Below, one piece after another: positions 35,201 to 43,179 of a stretch of DNA of 64,000 nucleotides (its first letter is position 1; the number at the start of each line of letters is the position of its first letter). The stretch is from the NCBI RefSeq assembly GCF_014644535.1, contig NZ_BMKW01000007.1, positions 310,001 to 374,000 of the forward strand, written 5' to 3'. The position numbers and the translations under genes are program-made. The notes below the pieces were generated by a model. The model had not been told where the DNA came from. It ran no database searches and saw only the letters and a program-made list of their open reading frames with translations. This stretch comes from Neoroseomonas lacus (GTDB lineage Bacteria > Pseudomonadota > Alphaproteobacteria > Acetobacterales > Acetobacteraceae).

Positions 35201-36765
35201 ATCGCGGCGCCCGCTTCCCGGTCTCGGCGACGCTGCCCGACAGCGGCAATGCCGTGATCGTCGCGACGCCGCAGGATGCGCCGGAGGGTCTGACCCTGCC
35301 CGCGATGAACGGGCCGACCGTCGCGGTGGTGCCCAACCCGCGCGACCCGGCAGGACTTTTGTTGCTGCTGATCGGCCGCAACCCCGGCGAGGCGGCGACC
35401 GCCGCCATGGCGATGTCACTGGCACCGCAGCTGCTGTCGGGGGTCAGCGCTAATGTCTCGGCGCCGCGCCCGCCGCAGCGCCGGCCCTATGACGCGCCGC
35501 GGTGGCTGCCGACGGACCGGCCCGTCAGCCTGGGCGAACTCGTCGAACGCAGCGAGCTGCAGGTCTCGGGCTATGCGCCCGGGCCGATCACCATACCGCT
35601 GCGCACCGCGCCGGATCTCGCCACCTGGCGGCAGCATGGCTTCCCGCTCGACCTGCGCTTCCGTGCGCCGCCGGGGCCGATCCTGGATGTCGAGGTGTCG
35701 CGGCTCGATGTCTCGGTCAGCGGCAGCTTCCTGCGCGCCATCCCGTTGCGCGAGCGGGAGAGCTGGCCGTGGAGCTGGATGCTGAGCCAGGTCGGCATCA
35801 ACCAGTTGCCGCGCGAGGCCTCGGCCGCGGTGCCGCCCTGGCTCGTCTCCGGTCGCAACGAGCTGCAGCTCCGCTTCGACATGCGGCCGATGAACCGTGG
35901 CGACTGCGTCGCCGTGCCCGCCGATGTGCAGGCCTCGGTAGACCCGGGCAGCACCATCGACCTGTCGCGCGCGCATCGGTTCGCGATGCTGCCGAACCTC
36001 GCCTATTTCGCCTCGGCGGGCTTTCCCTTCACCCGGATGGCGGACCTCTCGGAGACGACGGTGGTGATGCCGGACCGGCCCTCCTCCGTCGAGATCAGCG
36101 CCTTCCTTGGCATCGTGGGCGGCCTGTCGAACATGGTGGGCGTGCCGGCGACGGGGCTCGCAGTGGTGCGGCCGGGGCAGGTGCAGCAGATGGCTGACCG
36201 CGACCTGCTCGTGGTCGGCACGCTGCAGCGCCAGCCCGCGCTCGGCACGTTGCTGAGCGAGGCACCGCTGCGGATCGACGAGTCGGGGCGGATCTCGATG
36301 ACCTTGCCCGACCGCCTCGAAGGTTTCGCGCGGCTGATCTGGGATGGCCCGCCACCGGAGGAACGCATTCGTGCGGCGGCGCTGCTGTCCTCGCCAGCCG
36401 AAGGGCTTGGCTTCGTCGCCGGCGCGCAGTCGCCGCTGCAGGCGGGGCGGTCGGTGGTGGCGATTGCCGCACCGACACCCGCGGCGGTGGAAGCGATGGC
36501 CGAGGCGCTGCGCGACCCCGCCCGCATCCCGCGCATCCAGGGCGACCTCGTGCTGCTGACGCCTGACGGGATCCAATCCTTCCGCACCACGCAGTCCTAC
36601 GGCGTCGGGTCGCTGCCGTTCTGGCTGTGGCCCAACTATTACCTGGGGGGGCAGCCATGGATGCTGCTGATGATGATGATCGGCGCGAGTGTCCTGATCG
36701 GATTTCCGGTGCTGGTGGCGCTGCGACGACGGTCGGTGCGGCGGCTGCGGGGGCTGGCCCGATGA
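32227..36765 (+). CDS. bcsAB: Fused cellulose synthase BcsA-BcsB
   Basis: A 1512-residue inner-membrane cellulose synthase. The N-terminal half is BcsA: transmembrane helices, a GT2 domain with D169/D170 (LDD), D217-x-D219, T312-E313-D314 and Q350-R-M-R-W354, the gating-loop motif 'FNVTEKGG' near 474, and a PilZ domain with an R-rich start near 549-559 and 'DLSLGGAG' near 582 for cyclic-di-GMP. From about residue 726 a hydrophobic stretch ending 'AAAPAWAQ' looks like the old BcsB signal peptide. The rest is the periplasmic BcsB domain with a C-terminal membrane anchor ('MLLMMMIGASVLIGFPVLV'). The same fusion (AcsAB) occurs in Komagataeibacter, where the protein is processed. It overlaps bcsQ and bcsC. 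Confidence 0.96.
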   Translation: MSLASGMIRGGVALAGLTLALVVIVTPLDAGNQAMLAIGGIVAFMVLNRFTSRRVTVVLAMLSCVVSLRYLHWRIADTLEPDTFWQGFFMIGLALAEGYAVLSLLLGYFQTLWPLQRRPVPMPDELESWPTVDIYIPTYNEDLEIVRPTVLAALAMDWPPEKMRVWILDDGRRPAFREFAEACGAGYMIRPDNKGAKAGNLNHAMRHTDGEFIAIFDCDHVPTRAFLQMTLGWMLRDPKLGMLQTPHHFYSLDPFERNLSNGRDVPNEGLMFYGLVQPGNDLWNATFFCGSCAVLRRTAILEAGGVPTETVTEDCHASLRMQRLGWNTAYLRVPLAAGLATERLMIHIGQRMRWARGMLQIMRVDNPLFGPGLSLPQRLCYFSAMFHFLFALPRVVFLSAPLAFLLLGHSVIAASPLAIVAYAGPHMFHAVATGSRVAGSVRHSFWSEIYETVLALWLLPVTVATILDPRKGKFNVTEKGGLLPEGYFDWRAVWPSAVLAGLLMAGVAAGAHGVATNPWGSLEGQAFLLNGIWALLCLVPTLASVAAGRERRQLRQRARVDVALPAVLLMPDGSRIDARTQDLSLGGAGLILAERAKLAADSAVVLELPMGHETLAIPATVVRLDGGEAQLLFQPKTVEAEATIVRAVFGRADAWLDWDRNRRDRPMRSLLEVVATVGAVFTGRSQLSFAWWRARRQRREELRTPVAPVANERRTEVLAPRSSLPTRGGLAVFALLVAAAPAWAQRPAARNAAPPPAAPTAPAAEDPPPFVLPPPSVLGLDPGASTAATVAPRPAAAPAPPPSRRVVRTLRQLGLSGPMRLRGVSPLQGVQFGIRSDEVVTEARFVMSGATSPALVPELSQLTVTLNDQLLGAVQPDPARPAFGPVEYPISPVFFTEMNRLNFAFSGRYRAECNDPLSDLLWMTVADGSTLEMTLAHLPLPPDLARLPEPFFDPRQLRQTLVLPFVLPEAPGNELLRGAAVAASWFAVQAEYRGARFPVSATLPDSGNAVIVATPQDAPEGLTLPAMNGPTVAVVPNPRDPAGLLLLLIGRNPGEAATAAMAMSLAPQLLSGVSANVSAPRPPQRRPYDAPRWLPTDRPVSLGELVERSELQVSGYAPGPITIPLRTAPDLATWRQHGFPLDLRFRAPPGPILDVEVSRLDVSVSGSFLRAIPLRERESWPWSWMLSQVGINQLPREASAAVPPWLVSGRNELQLRFDMRPMNRGDCVAVPADVQASVDPGSTIDLSRAHRFAMLPNLAYFASAGFPFTRMADLSETTVVMPDRPSSVEISAFLGIVGGLSNMVGVPATGLAVVRPGQVQQMADRDLLVVGTLQRQPALGTLLSEAPLRIDESGRISMTLPDRLEGFARLIWDGPPPEERIRAAALLSSPAEGLGFVAGAQSPLQAGRSVVAIAAPTPAAVEAMAEALRDPARIPRIQGDLVLLTPDGIQSFRTTQSYGVGSLPFWLWPNYYLGGQPWMLLMMMIGASVLIGFPVLVALRRRSVRRLRGLAR

Positions 36766-39700
36766 TGGCGCCACGCACCCGGCGCGGGCTGCGCGCCAGC
36801 CTGCTCGGCGCGGTCGCTGCCGCCGGGCTGGTCGGGCCGGCATTGGCACAGGCGCCGGCGACGGGGGCACTCACCGTGCTGCTGCAGCAGGCGCGCCACT
36901 GGCAGGAACAGAACCGTCCCGACCTGGCATTACTGTCCTTCGACCGTGCCCTGGCGGCCGACCCGCGCAATGCGGAGGCGCTGGCCGGCGCGGCGCAGGC
37001 CCAGGCCGCGATGGGCAATCGCCAGGCGGCCGAAGCGTTGCTTGCCCGGCTGCGCGCCGTCGCGCCGGGATCAGCGGGCATCACCAATGCCCAGGAGGCC
37101 TTGCGCGGCGCGGCGGTGAGCCGCGACACCATCACCGAGGCGCGGCGCCTGTCGCGTGACGGCCGGGTGCCCGAGGCGTTGACGCTCTACCGCGATGCCT
37201 TCGCGGGCGGGCCGCCGCCGGACGCCTATGCCGTCGAATACTGGCTGACCCTGGCCGGCACCCCCGGCGGGTGGGAGGAAGGGCGGCGCCAGCTCGCCGC
37301 CCTGGCCGCACGCCGGCCGGATGACAGCCGCGCGCGCATCGCCGCCGCCCAGGTGCTGACCTGGCGCGAGCCGACGCGGGCCCAGGGCATCACCGAACTG
37401 GCGCAGCTTGCGCGCGACCCGGCCACAGCGCCGCAGGCGATCCAGGCCTGGCGGCAGGCGCTGCTGTGGCTCGGTACCGGGCCATCTGCGGAAGGCCCGC
37501 TCGAGGCCTTCCTGGCGGTGCGGCCGGGCGATGCGGCGATCGAACGTCGCCTCGCCGAGGTGCGCGACCCGACGCGCCGCGCCGCCGAGGCTGGCGCCGA
37601 GACGCGCCAGTCCGGGTTTGAACGGCTCGAGGCCAACCAGCTGCTGCCGGCCGCGCAAGCCTTCGAGGCGGCGCTGGCGCGCAATCCTGACGACGCGGAC
37701 GCGCTCGGCGGCCTTGGCGTGGTGCGGTTGCGCCAGGGCCGCGTGGCAGAAGCGCGCGGCTTGCTGGAACGGGCGATCGCGGCGAACCCCGCGCGGGCGG
37801 CGAATTGGCAGGCGGCGCTGGATGGCGCCTCCTACAGCGCCGAACTCGCCGAGGGCCGCGCGCAGTTCCGCCGTGGCGAGATCGATGCGGCGGAGGCCAC
37901 GCTGCGGCGTGCGGTCGCGCGCAACCCGACCGACCCGACGGATGCCGAGGCGCTGCTCGGCGACATCGCACTACGTCGCAATGATGCGGCGGCGGCCGAA
38001 CAGCGCTTCCGCACCGCGCTGGCGCGGCGGCCGAATTTCCAGCCGGCCATGCAGGGGCTCGAACGCGCGCTGCGCCAGCAGGGCCGGACCGCCGAGGCGG
38101 ACGACCTGGCGCGACGCATCCGCGTCGCCTCGCCGGCGACGGGTGGTGGCGTTTCCGGCAATGCCGCCCGGCTGCGGGCGGAAGCGGCGCGCGCGCCGGA
38201 TGCGGGCACCGCCTCCACGTTGTTGCGCGCGGCGCTGGCAGAGGCGCCGAACGATCCGTGGATCCGGCTCGACCTTGCGCGCGCCCTCGCCCGGCAGGGA
38301 GATGGGGCGGAGGCGCGCGCCGTCATCGAGGCACCGCTGGCGGGCGCGCAGGCCGGGTCGGATGCGCTGTTCGCCGCCGCGCTGTTCGCCGAGGAACAGG
38401 GGCGGATGAGCGACGCCGCGGCGCTGATCGCCCGCGTACCGCCGGGGCGGCGATCGCCCGACATGGCGCGGCTGGCGCAGCGCACGCGTATCGCCGCGGA
38501 AGTCGAGGATGCGGCGATCGCCGCGGCGACCGGCGGCTTCGATGGCCGGCAACGGTTGCTGGCGATCGCCGCGCGGCAGGATGCCACGGGTGCGACCGCC
38601 GCCGCCGTCATCCGCGCCTTCGGGCAGATGGGCAATGCGCGCGGGGCCGAGGAAGCCGCGCGGGTGGCGATGGCGGTGAACCGCTCGCCCTCGGCCACGG
38701 CGCGGCTCGCGATCGGCGGGGCGTTGCTCGGCGCCGGGCTGGAGCAGCAGGCCGCGGCGATGGTGCGCGGGCTGGAGAGCGACCCGCGCCTGACCGCCGA
38801 GAACCGGCGCCAGGCGGAAGCCGTGCTGGCGGGCATTGCGGTGCGCGCGTCCGACCGGGCGAATGAGGAAGGCAATCAGGCGGCGGGTTTCGACCGGCTG
38901 CGGCCGGTGCTGGCACGCTCGCCGGACGACCCGGCGGCGAACCTCGCCCTTGCGCGGCTGTATGAAGGTGCGAGCCGGCCGGCGGAGGCGCAGCGCATCG
39001 CCGAGGCGGTGCTGGCGCGTGACCCGCGCAACATGACCGCGCGCGCCGGTGCGGTGGATGCAGCAATCGCGGCGCGCAATTGGCGGCAGGCGCAGACCCT
39101 GGTCGATGAAGGCCGCGCGCTGGCGCCCAATGAAGCGCGGGTTTCGCTGATGCAGGCGCGGCTGTACCGGGCGCAGGGCGACAATCGCGGCGCCTTGCGC
39201 GCGGCGCGACTGGCGGAGGAACAACGCCGGTCGCAGATCGGCGAGGTGGTGCCGATGGCCTTCCTGCCGGGCGAGATGGGCGGGTCGAACCCGTTCCAGA
39301 CGACCGGGGTGACGGTGGGCGCGCCGATCGCCACCGACCCGCTCTCGGCCGATATCGCGCGCGAACTGGCCGCCGCGCGGGAAGCGACGGCGACGCGCTT
39401 CACTGCCTCGCCCTATGTGCGCTCGCGCTCCGGCACGGCGGGGCTGGACCGGCTGAACGAGGTGGCGATGCCGATCGAGGCCTCGGTCGCGGCACCGGGC
39501 ATTGGCGGGCGGCTGACCGGGACGGTGACGCCGGTTTCGGTAACGTCTGGCTCGTTGCCGGCGGATCTGGTCTCGCTGCAATCCTTCGGCGCCAACCCGA
39601 TCGCCTATCCGGGCGGGATGGTGCCGCCGAGCAGCGATACGGCGGGTGGTGTAGCGCTCAACCTCGCCTATCAGCGCGACTGGTTCCGCGCCGATGTCGG

Positions 39701-40481
39701 CAGCACGCCGCTCGGCTTCCGCTTCAACAATGTTGTGGGCGGGGTCGAGGTGTCGCCCGGGCTGGGTGGTGGCTGGCGCGTGCGTGTGGCGGGCGAGCGA
39801 CGGGCGGTGACGGACAGCCTGTTGTCCTGGGCCGGGCAGCGCGACGCCCTGACCGGCCAGGCGTGGGGTGGCGTGGTGCGCACCGGTGGGCGCGCGCAGG
39901 TCGAATATGCGCGGGGCAATGGCAGCCTTTATGCCGGTGGCGGCTATGCCGTGTTCGACGGCACGGGCGTGGCCGACAATTCGCGCATCGAGGCCGGGGC
40001 CGGCGGGTCCTATGCGGTGGTGCGGCGGCCGGATGAGACGGTGAATGTCGGGCTCGACCTGGTCTATTTCGCCTATGACAAGAACCTGCGTTTCTTCACA
40101 CTCGGCCAGGGCGGGTACTTCAGCCCGCAGAGCTACACCGCGCTGAACATTCCGGTGGATTGGCGCGCCCGGTCGGGGGATTGGTCGTGGCGGCTCGGCG
40201 GGTCGATTGGCTATGCGGTGTGGTCGGAGGACCAGTCGCCGGTCTTCCCGAATGACTCGGGCCTTCAGGCGCAGTTGGCCGCTCAGGGAGCGAGCAATCC
40301 GCTGCTCGTCGTGACCAACCCGTCGCAGAGCCAAAGCGGGGTGATCGGCAGCCTGCGCGCCGATCTCGAATACGCGCTGACGCACGACCTCGCCCTCGGT
40401 GCCATGCTGCGTTACGACCGCGCGGCGGATTGGAACGAGGCGCGCGCCGGGGTGTTCGTGCGGTACCGGCTGCCGGAATAG
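36762..40481 (+). CDS. bcsC: Cellulose export protein, TPR and outer-membrane barrel
   Basis: A 1239-residue protein forming the periplasmic scaffold and outer-membrane pore for cellulose. A signal peptide ends at 'VGPALAQAP'. A long array of tetratricopeptide repeats follows to about residue 850 (for example 'PDLALLSFDRALAADPRNAE' and 'GRVAEARGLLERAIAANPA'). The last third is the BcsC beta-barrel, ending 'YDRAADWNEARAGVFVRYRL' with a terminal aromatic-containing strand. Two adjacent ATGs (36762, 36765) overlap the bcsAB stop. It is the last bcs gene on this strand. No bcsD follows: the next gene, radC, is convergent with its stop 1 base away. Confidence 0.94.
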   Translation: MMAPRTRRGLRASLLGAVAAAGLVGPALAQAPATGALTVLLQQARHWQEQNRPDLALLSFDRALAADPRNAEALAGAAQAQAAMGNRQAAEALLARLRAVAPGSAGITNAQEALRGAAVSRDTITEARRLSRDGRVPEALTLYRDAFAGGPPPDAYAVEYWLTLAGTPGGWEEGRRQLAALAARRPDDSRARIAAAQVLTWREPTRAQGITELAQLARDPATAPQAIQAWRQALLWLGTGPSAEGPLEAFLAVRPGDAAIERRLAEVRDPTRRAAEAGAETRQSGFERLEANQLLPAAQAFEAALARNPDDADALGGLGVVRLRQGRVAEARGLLERAIAANPARAANWQAALDGASYSAELAEGRAQFRRGEIDAAEATLRRAVARNPTDPTDAEALLGDIALRRNDAAAAEQRFRTALARRPNFQPAMQGLERALRQQGRTAEADDLARRIRVASPATGGGVSGNAARLRAEAARAPDAGTASTLLRAALAEAPNDPWIRLDLARALARQGDGAEARAVIEAPLAGAQAGSDALFAAALFAEEQGRMSDAAALIARVPPGRRSPDMARLAQRTRIAAEVEDAAIAAATGGFDGRQRLLAIAARQDATGATAAAVIRAFGQMGNARGAEEAARVAMAVNRSPSATARLAIGGALLGAGLEQQAAAMVRGLESDPRLTAENRRQAEAVLAGIAVRASDRANEEGNQAAGFDRLRPVLARSPDDPAANLALARLYEGASRPAEAQRIAEAVLARDPRNMTARAGAVDAAIAARNWRQAQTLVDEGRALAPNEARVSLMQARLYRAQGDNRGALRAARLAEEQRRSQIGEVVPMAFLPGEMGGSNPFQTTGVTVGAPIATDPLSADIARELAAAREATATRFTASPYVRSRSGTAGLDRLNEVAMPIEASVAAPGIGGRLTGTVTPVSVTSGSLPADLVSLQSFGANPIAYPGGMVPPSSDTAGGVALNLAYQRDWFRADVGSTPLGFRFNNVVGGVEVSPGLGGGWRVRVAGERRAVTDSLLSWAGQRDALTGQAWGGVVRTGGRAQVEYARGNGSLYAGGGYAVFDGTGVADNSRIEAGAGGSYAVVRRPDETVNVGLDLVYFAYDKNLRFFTLGQGGYFSPQSYTALNIPVDWRARSGDWSWRLGGSIGYAVWSEDQSPVFPNDSGLQAQLAAQGASNPLLVVTNPSQSQSGVIGSLRADLEYALTHDLALGAMLRYDRAADWNEARAGVFVRYRLPE

Positions 40482-40482
40482 G

Positions 40483-41361
40483 TCAGAGCAGCCCTTCGCG
40501 GCGGAAGGACAAGTGCCGGCCGTTGCCGATGATGACGTGGTCATGCAGCACGATGCCGAGCACATGCGCGGCGGCCTTCACCTCCTGCGTCATCTCGATG
40601 TCGGCGCGTGATGGCGTCGGGTCGCCGGAGGGGTGGTTGTGCACCAGGATCAGCGCGGTGGCCTGCAGGTCGAGCGCGCGTTTCACTACCTCGCGCGGAT
40701 AGACCGGGGTGTGGTTGACGGTGCCGCGGGCCTGCGCTTCGTCGGCAAGCAGGCGGTTGCGGGTGTCGAGGAACAGCACGCGGAACTGTTCGATCTTCTC
40801 GCGCGCCATGACCGCGGTGAGGTAATCGATCAGCACCGTCCAGTTGTTGAGGACGGGGCGTTCCATCACCTCCGCGCGGGCCAGGCGCAGCGCCGAGGCC
40901 TGGACCAGCTTGAGCGCCGAGACGGAATGCACGCCGAGGCCTCGCGTATCCATCAGCGTCTGCTGCGGGGCCGCCAACACATTGGCGAAGCTGCCGAAGC
41001 GGTTGATCAGCGCCTTGGCGAGCGGCTTGGTGTCGCCCTTTGGCATGGCGAAGAACAGCAGCATTTCGAGCAGTTCGTAATCCGCCAGGGAGTCCGGGCC
41101 GCGCGCCAGCAGTTTCTCGCGCATCCGCGAACGGTGGCCGTGCGGGCCGGTCGAGGCGAAGGGGACTTCAGGCGCATATTCCGTCGGCGAGGCGTAGCGG
41201 GCGGAGGACCGCGGCTCGGCGCGCATGCTGGCCCCGGGCAACGGCAGTGGGGCGGCGGCGAGACTGTCGGCGAAGCCGCCGGGCTGATGCGGCGGCACAT
41301 CGGGGAGAGCTTTGGGCCCCTTCTCGCCGCGCTGCCGGTCACGCCAAAAGCCCCAGACCAC
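40483..41361 (-). CDS. radC: RadC-family JAB-domain protein
   Basis: A 292-residue RadC/UPF0758 protein. The N-terminal helix-hairpin-helix part includes '[20 protein letters not shown]' and '[20 protein letters not shown]'. The C-terminal JAB/MPN domain holds the metal-binding signature in '[20 protein letters not shown]'. Its biochemical role is unsettled despite the name. The start is set at GTG 41361 because AAGGA lies six bases ahead; the first roughly 45 residues are poorly conserved, and the more usual start of the family would be near '[12 protein letters not shown]'. Confidence 0.9.
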   Translation of the reverse strand: MVWGFWRDRQRGEKGPKALPDVPPHQPGGFADSLAAAPLPLPGASMRAEPRSSARYASPTEYAPEVPFASTGPHGHRSRMREKLLARGPDSLADYELLEMLLFFAMPKGDTKPLAKALINRFGSFANVLAAPQQTLMDTRGLGVHSVSALKLVQASALRLARAEVMERPVLNNWTVLIDYLTAVMAREKIEQFRVLFLDTRNRLLADEAQARGTVNHTPVYPREVVKRALDLQATALILVHNHPSGDPTPSRADIEMTQEVKAAAHVLGIVLHDHVIIGNGRHLSFRREGLL

Positions 41362-41444
41362 GCACAATCCTTAATGTATTTTGTTACGCCTAATTTCTAC
41401 TCAGAGTTATGCGCCTCTGTCCACTGCCGCTGCATCGGCGCCAC

Positions 41445-42773
41445 TCAGCCGGCGTAGCGGTTGCGCGGCGGCACCAGGCCGAGATTCTCGCGCAGGGTCG
41501 GCCCGGCATACTCGGTGCGGAACATCCCGCGCGCGCGCAGTTCCGGCAGCACCAATTCGATGAATTCATCGAGCGCCAACGGCAGCACCGGCGGGCAGAG
41601 GTTGAAGCCGTCCGCCGCGTCACCTTCGACCCAGGCCTGCATGTCGTCGACGATGTCCTTCGGCGTGCCGATCAGTACCCGGCCGCCGAAGCCCGCGGCG
41701 ATGGTGGAATAGAGCTGGCGGATCGTCAGGTTGTCGCGCCGGGACATGGCGAGCAGGCCCTTGGCCAGGCTGCGCACCATCGGGTTGGTCGGCTCGGGCA
41801 CCGGCCCGTCAAGCGGATATGCGGACAGGTCGCCCATCTGCGCATAGAGGTAGGACAGGCCGAGTTCCGGTTCGACCAACGCGTTCAGCAGGTCGTATTT
41901 CTCCTGCGCCTCGGCGCGGGTGCGGCCGACGAACAGCGTCACGCCGGGCATGATCTTCAGGCTGTCGCGCTCGCGGCCGTACTTCGCCAGCCGGCCCTTG
42001 AGATTGGCGTAGTAGACCTGGGCCGAGCCGAGGTCGTGCGGCGCGGCATAGACGACATCGGCGCTGCGCGCGGCGATCTCGAGGCCCTGCTCCGCGGCGC
42101 CAGCCTGCACCAGGATCGGGCGGCCCTGCGGCGTGCGCTTGATGGTCAGCGGGCCCTGCACCTTGAAGTGCTTGCCCTCGTGGTTGAGCCAATGCAGCTT
42201 GGACTGATCGAAGAAGATGCCGCTCGCCTTGTCGAACAGCGGCGCGTCTTCTTCCCAGCTGTCCCAAAGGCCTTTGACGACCTCGACGAATTCGGTCGCG
42301 CGTTCGTAGCGCTCGTCATAGTCCATGTGCTTGTCGCGGTTGAAGTTGCGCGCCTCGGCATCGGACCAGGAGGTGACGATGTTCCACCCGGCGCGCCCGC
42401 GGCTCAGATGGTCGAGCGAGGCCCATTTGCGCGCGATGTGGAAGGGCTCGTTGTAGGTGGTCGAGGCGGTCGCCACGAGGCCGATGCGCGAAGTGACCGC
42501 CGCCAGCGCCGAGAGCAGCGTGAGCGGTTCCAGTTCCAGCGTCTGGTGCGAACGGCGCAGGGCGCCGGCCGGCTCGTCCTTGGTGCGGAGCCCGATGCCG
42601 TCGGCGAGGAAGACCATGTCCAGCTTCGCCGCCTCGGCGGTCTGGGCGAGGTAGCGGTAGTGGTCGAAGCGCGACGCCGCATCGGGGTTGGCCAAAGGAT
42701 GCCGCCAAGCCGCCGCGTGATAGCCGAGGTAGCGCATCGAAAGGCCGAGGGCGATCTGCTTCGGGCTGCTCAT
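41445..42773 (-). CDS. FMN-dependent monooxygenase, NtaA/SnaA/DszA family
   Basis: A 442-residue bacterial-luciferase-fold monooxygenase using reduced flavin. Motifs: 'IALGLSMRYLGYHAAAWRHP', 'LAQTAEAAKLDMVFLADGIG', 'RAGWNIVTSWSDAEARNF' and 'GPLTIKRTPQGRPILVQAGA', all typical of enzymes acting on nitrilotriacetate, pristinamycin or organosulfur compounds. It needs a separate flavin reductase, not found nearby. The gene appears to stand alone, about 400 bases downstream of the P450 operon on the same strand. The substrate is unknown; a sulfur- or nitrogen-containing xenobiotic is likely for the family. Confidence 0.9.
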   Translation of the reverse strand: MSSPKQIALGLSMRYLGYHAAAWRHPLANPDAASRFDHYRYLAQTAEAAKLDMVFLADGIGLRTKDEPAGALRRSHQTLELEPLTLLSALAAVTSRIGLVATASTTYNEPFHIARKWASLDHLSRGRAGWNIVTSWSDAEARNFNRDKHMDYDERYERATEFVEVVKGLWDSWEEDAPLFDKASGIFFDQSKLHWLNHEGKHFKVQGPLTIKRTPQGRPILVQAGAAEQGLEIAARSADVVYAAPHDLGSAQVYYANLKGRLAKYGRERDSLKIMPGVTLFVGRTRAEAQEKYDLLNALVEPELGLSYLYAQMGDLSAYPLDGPVPEPTNPMVRSLAKGLLAMSRRDNLTIRQLYSTIAAGFGGRVLIGTPKDIVDDMQAWVEGDAADGFNLCPPVLPLALDEFIELVLPELRARGMFRTEYAGPTLRENLGLVPPRNRYAG

Positions 42774-43179
42774 GGTCGGGGTCGTGCCTTCATCGCTGCG
42801 TGGGGGGCGCTGCCATGGGCGGGCAGCGCCGGGGGTGGTCGCGGTAACCCGGCCGCCCTCCCCCGCGAAGCCCTCATTCCGCGGTGGGGCCTGTCATGAG
42901 GTTCACCGATGCGCGGCGGCTTGCCAAGGCCGGGCCGGGCGCCGCGCCTGCACGCGCCCTGCCTGTCCTTCGCGCATGGAACTCGGCATCGCCAACCGAC
43001 AGCGCTCGCCCGCTGACCGCGCGATCGAAATGGTGCCCGCGCGCGATGGGCGTCATTCCCGACGCCATGGTGCGCCTGCCGCAGCCGCCGGTTGATCAGG
43101 CCGATGCCGCCGCGTTGCGCGCCGCCCTCAAGACGTCGGGCCTTCAGAGCGGCTTACGTTCCGGCCAGGCGCGATCTAG
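42774..43179. other. Intergenic region with a 9-bp hairpin
   Basis: About 400 bases between the P450 stop and the monooxygenase start, both minus strand. A perfect inverted repeat (ggcgctgcc / ggcagcgcc, 7-base loop) lies at 42806-42830, some 30 bases ahead of the monooxygenase ATG on its 5' side. It could be a leader hairpin or an operator. No known riboswitch pattern was recognised and no credible gene is present. Confidence 0.5.

Noticed and set aside
37971-40565. 864-codon minus-strand frame opposite bcsC
   Set aside because: An antisense shadow of a repeat-rich, high-GC gene; composition is His/Arg-heavy and there is no ribosome-binding site.
41445-42773. RutA (uracil monooxygenase), which would complement rutC-rutD
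   Set aside because: The sequence follows the NtaA/SnaA/DszA pattern, not RutA, and it lies 26 kb away.
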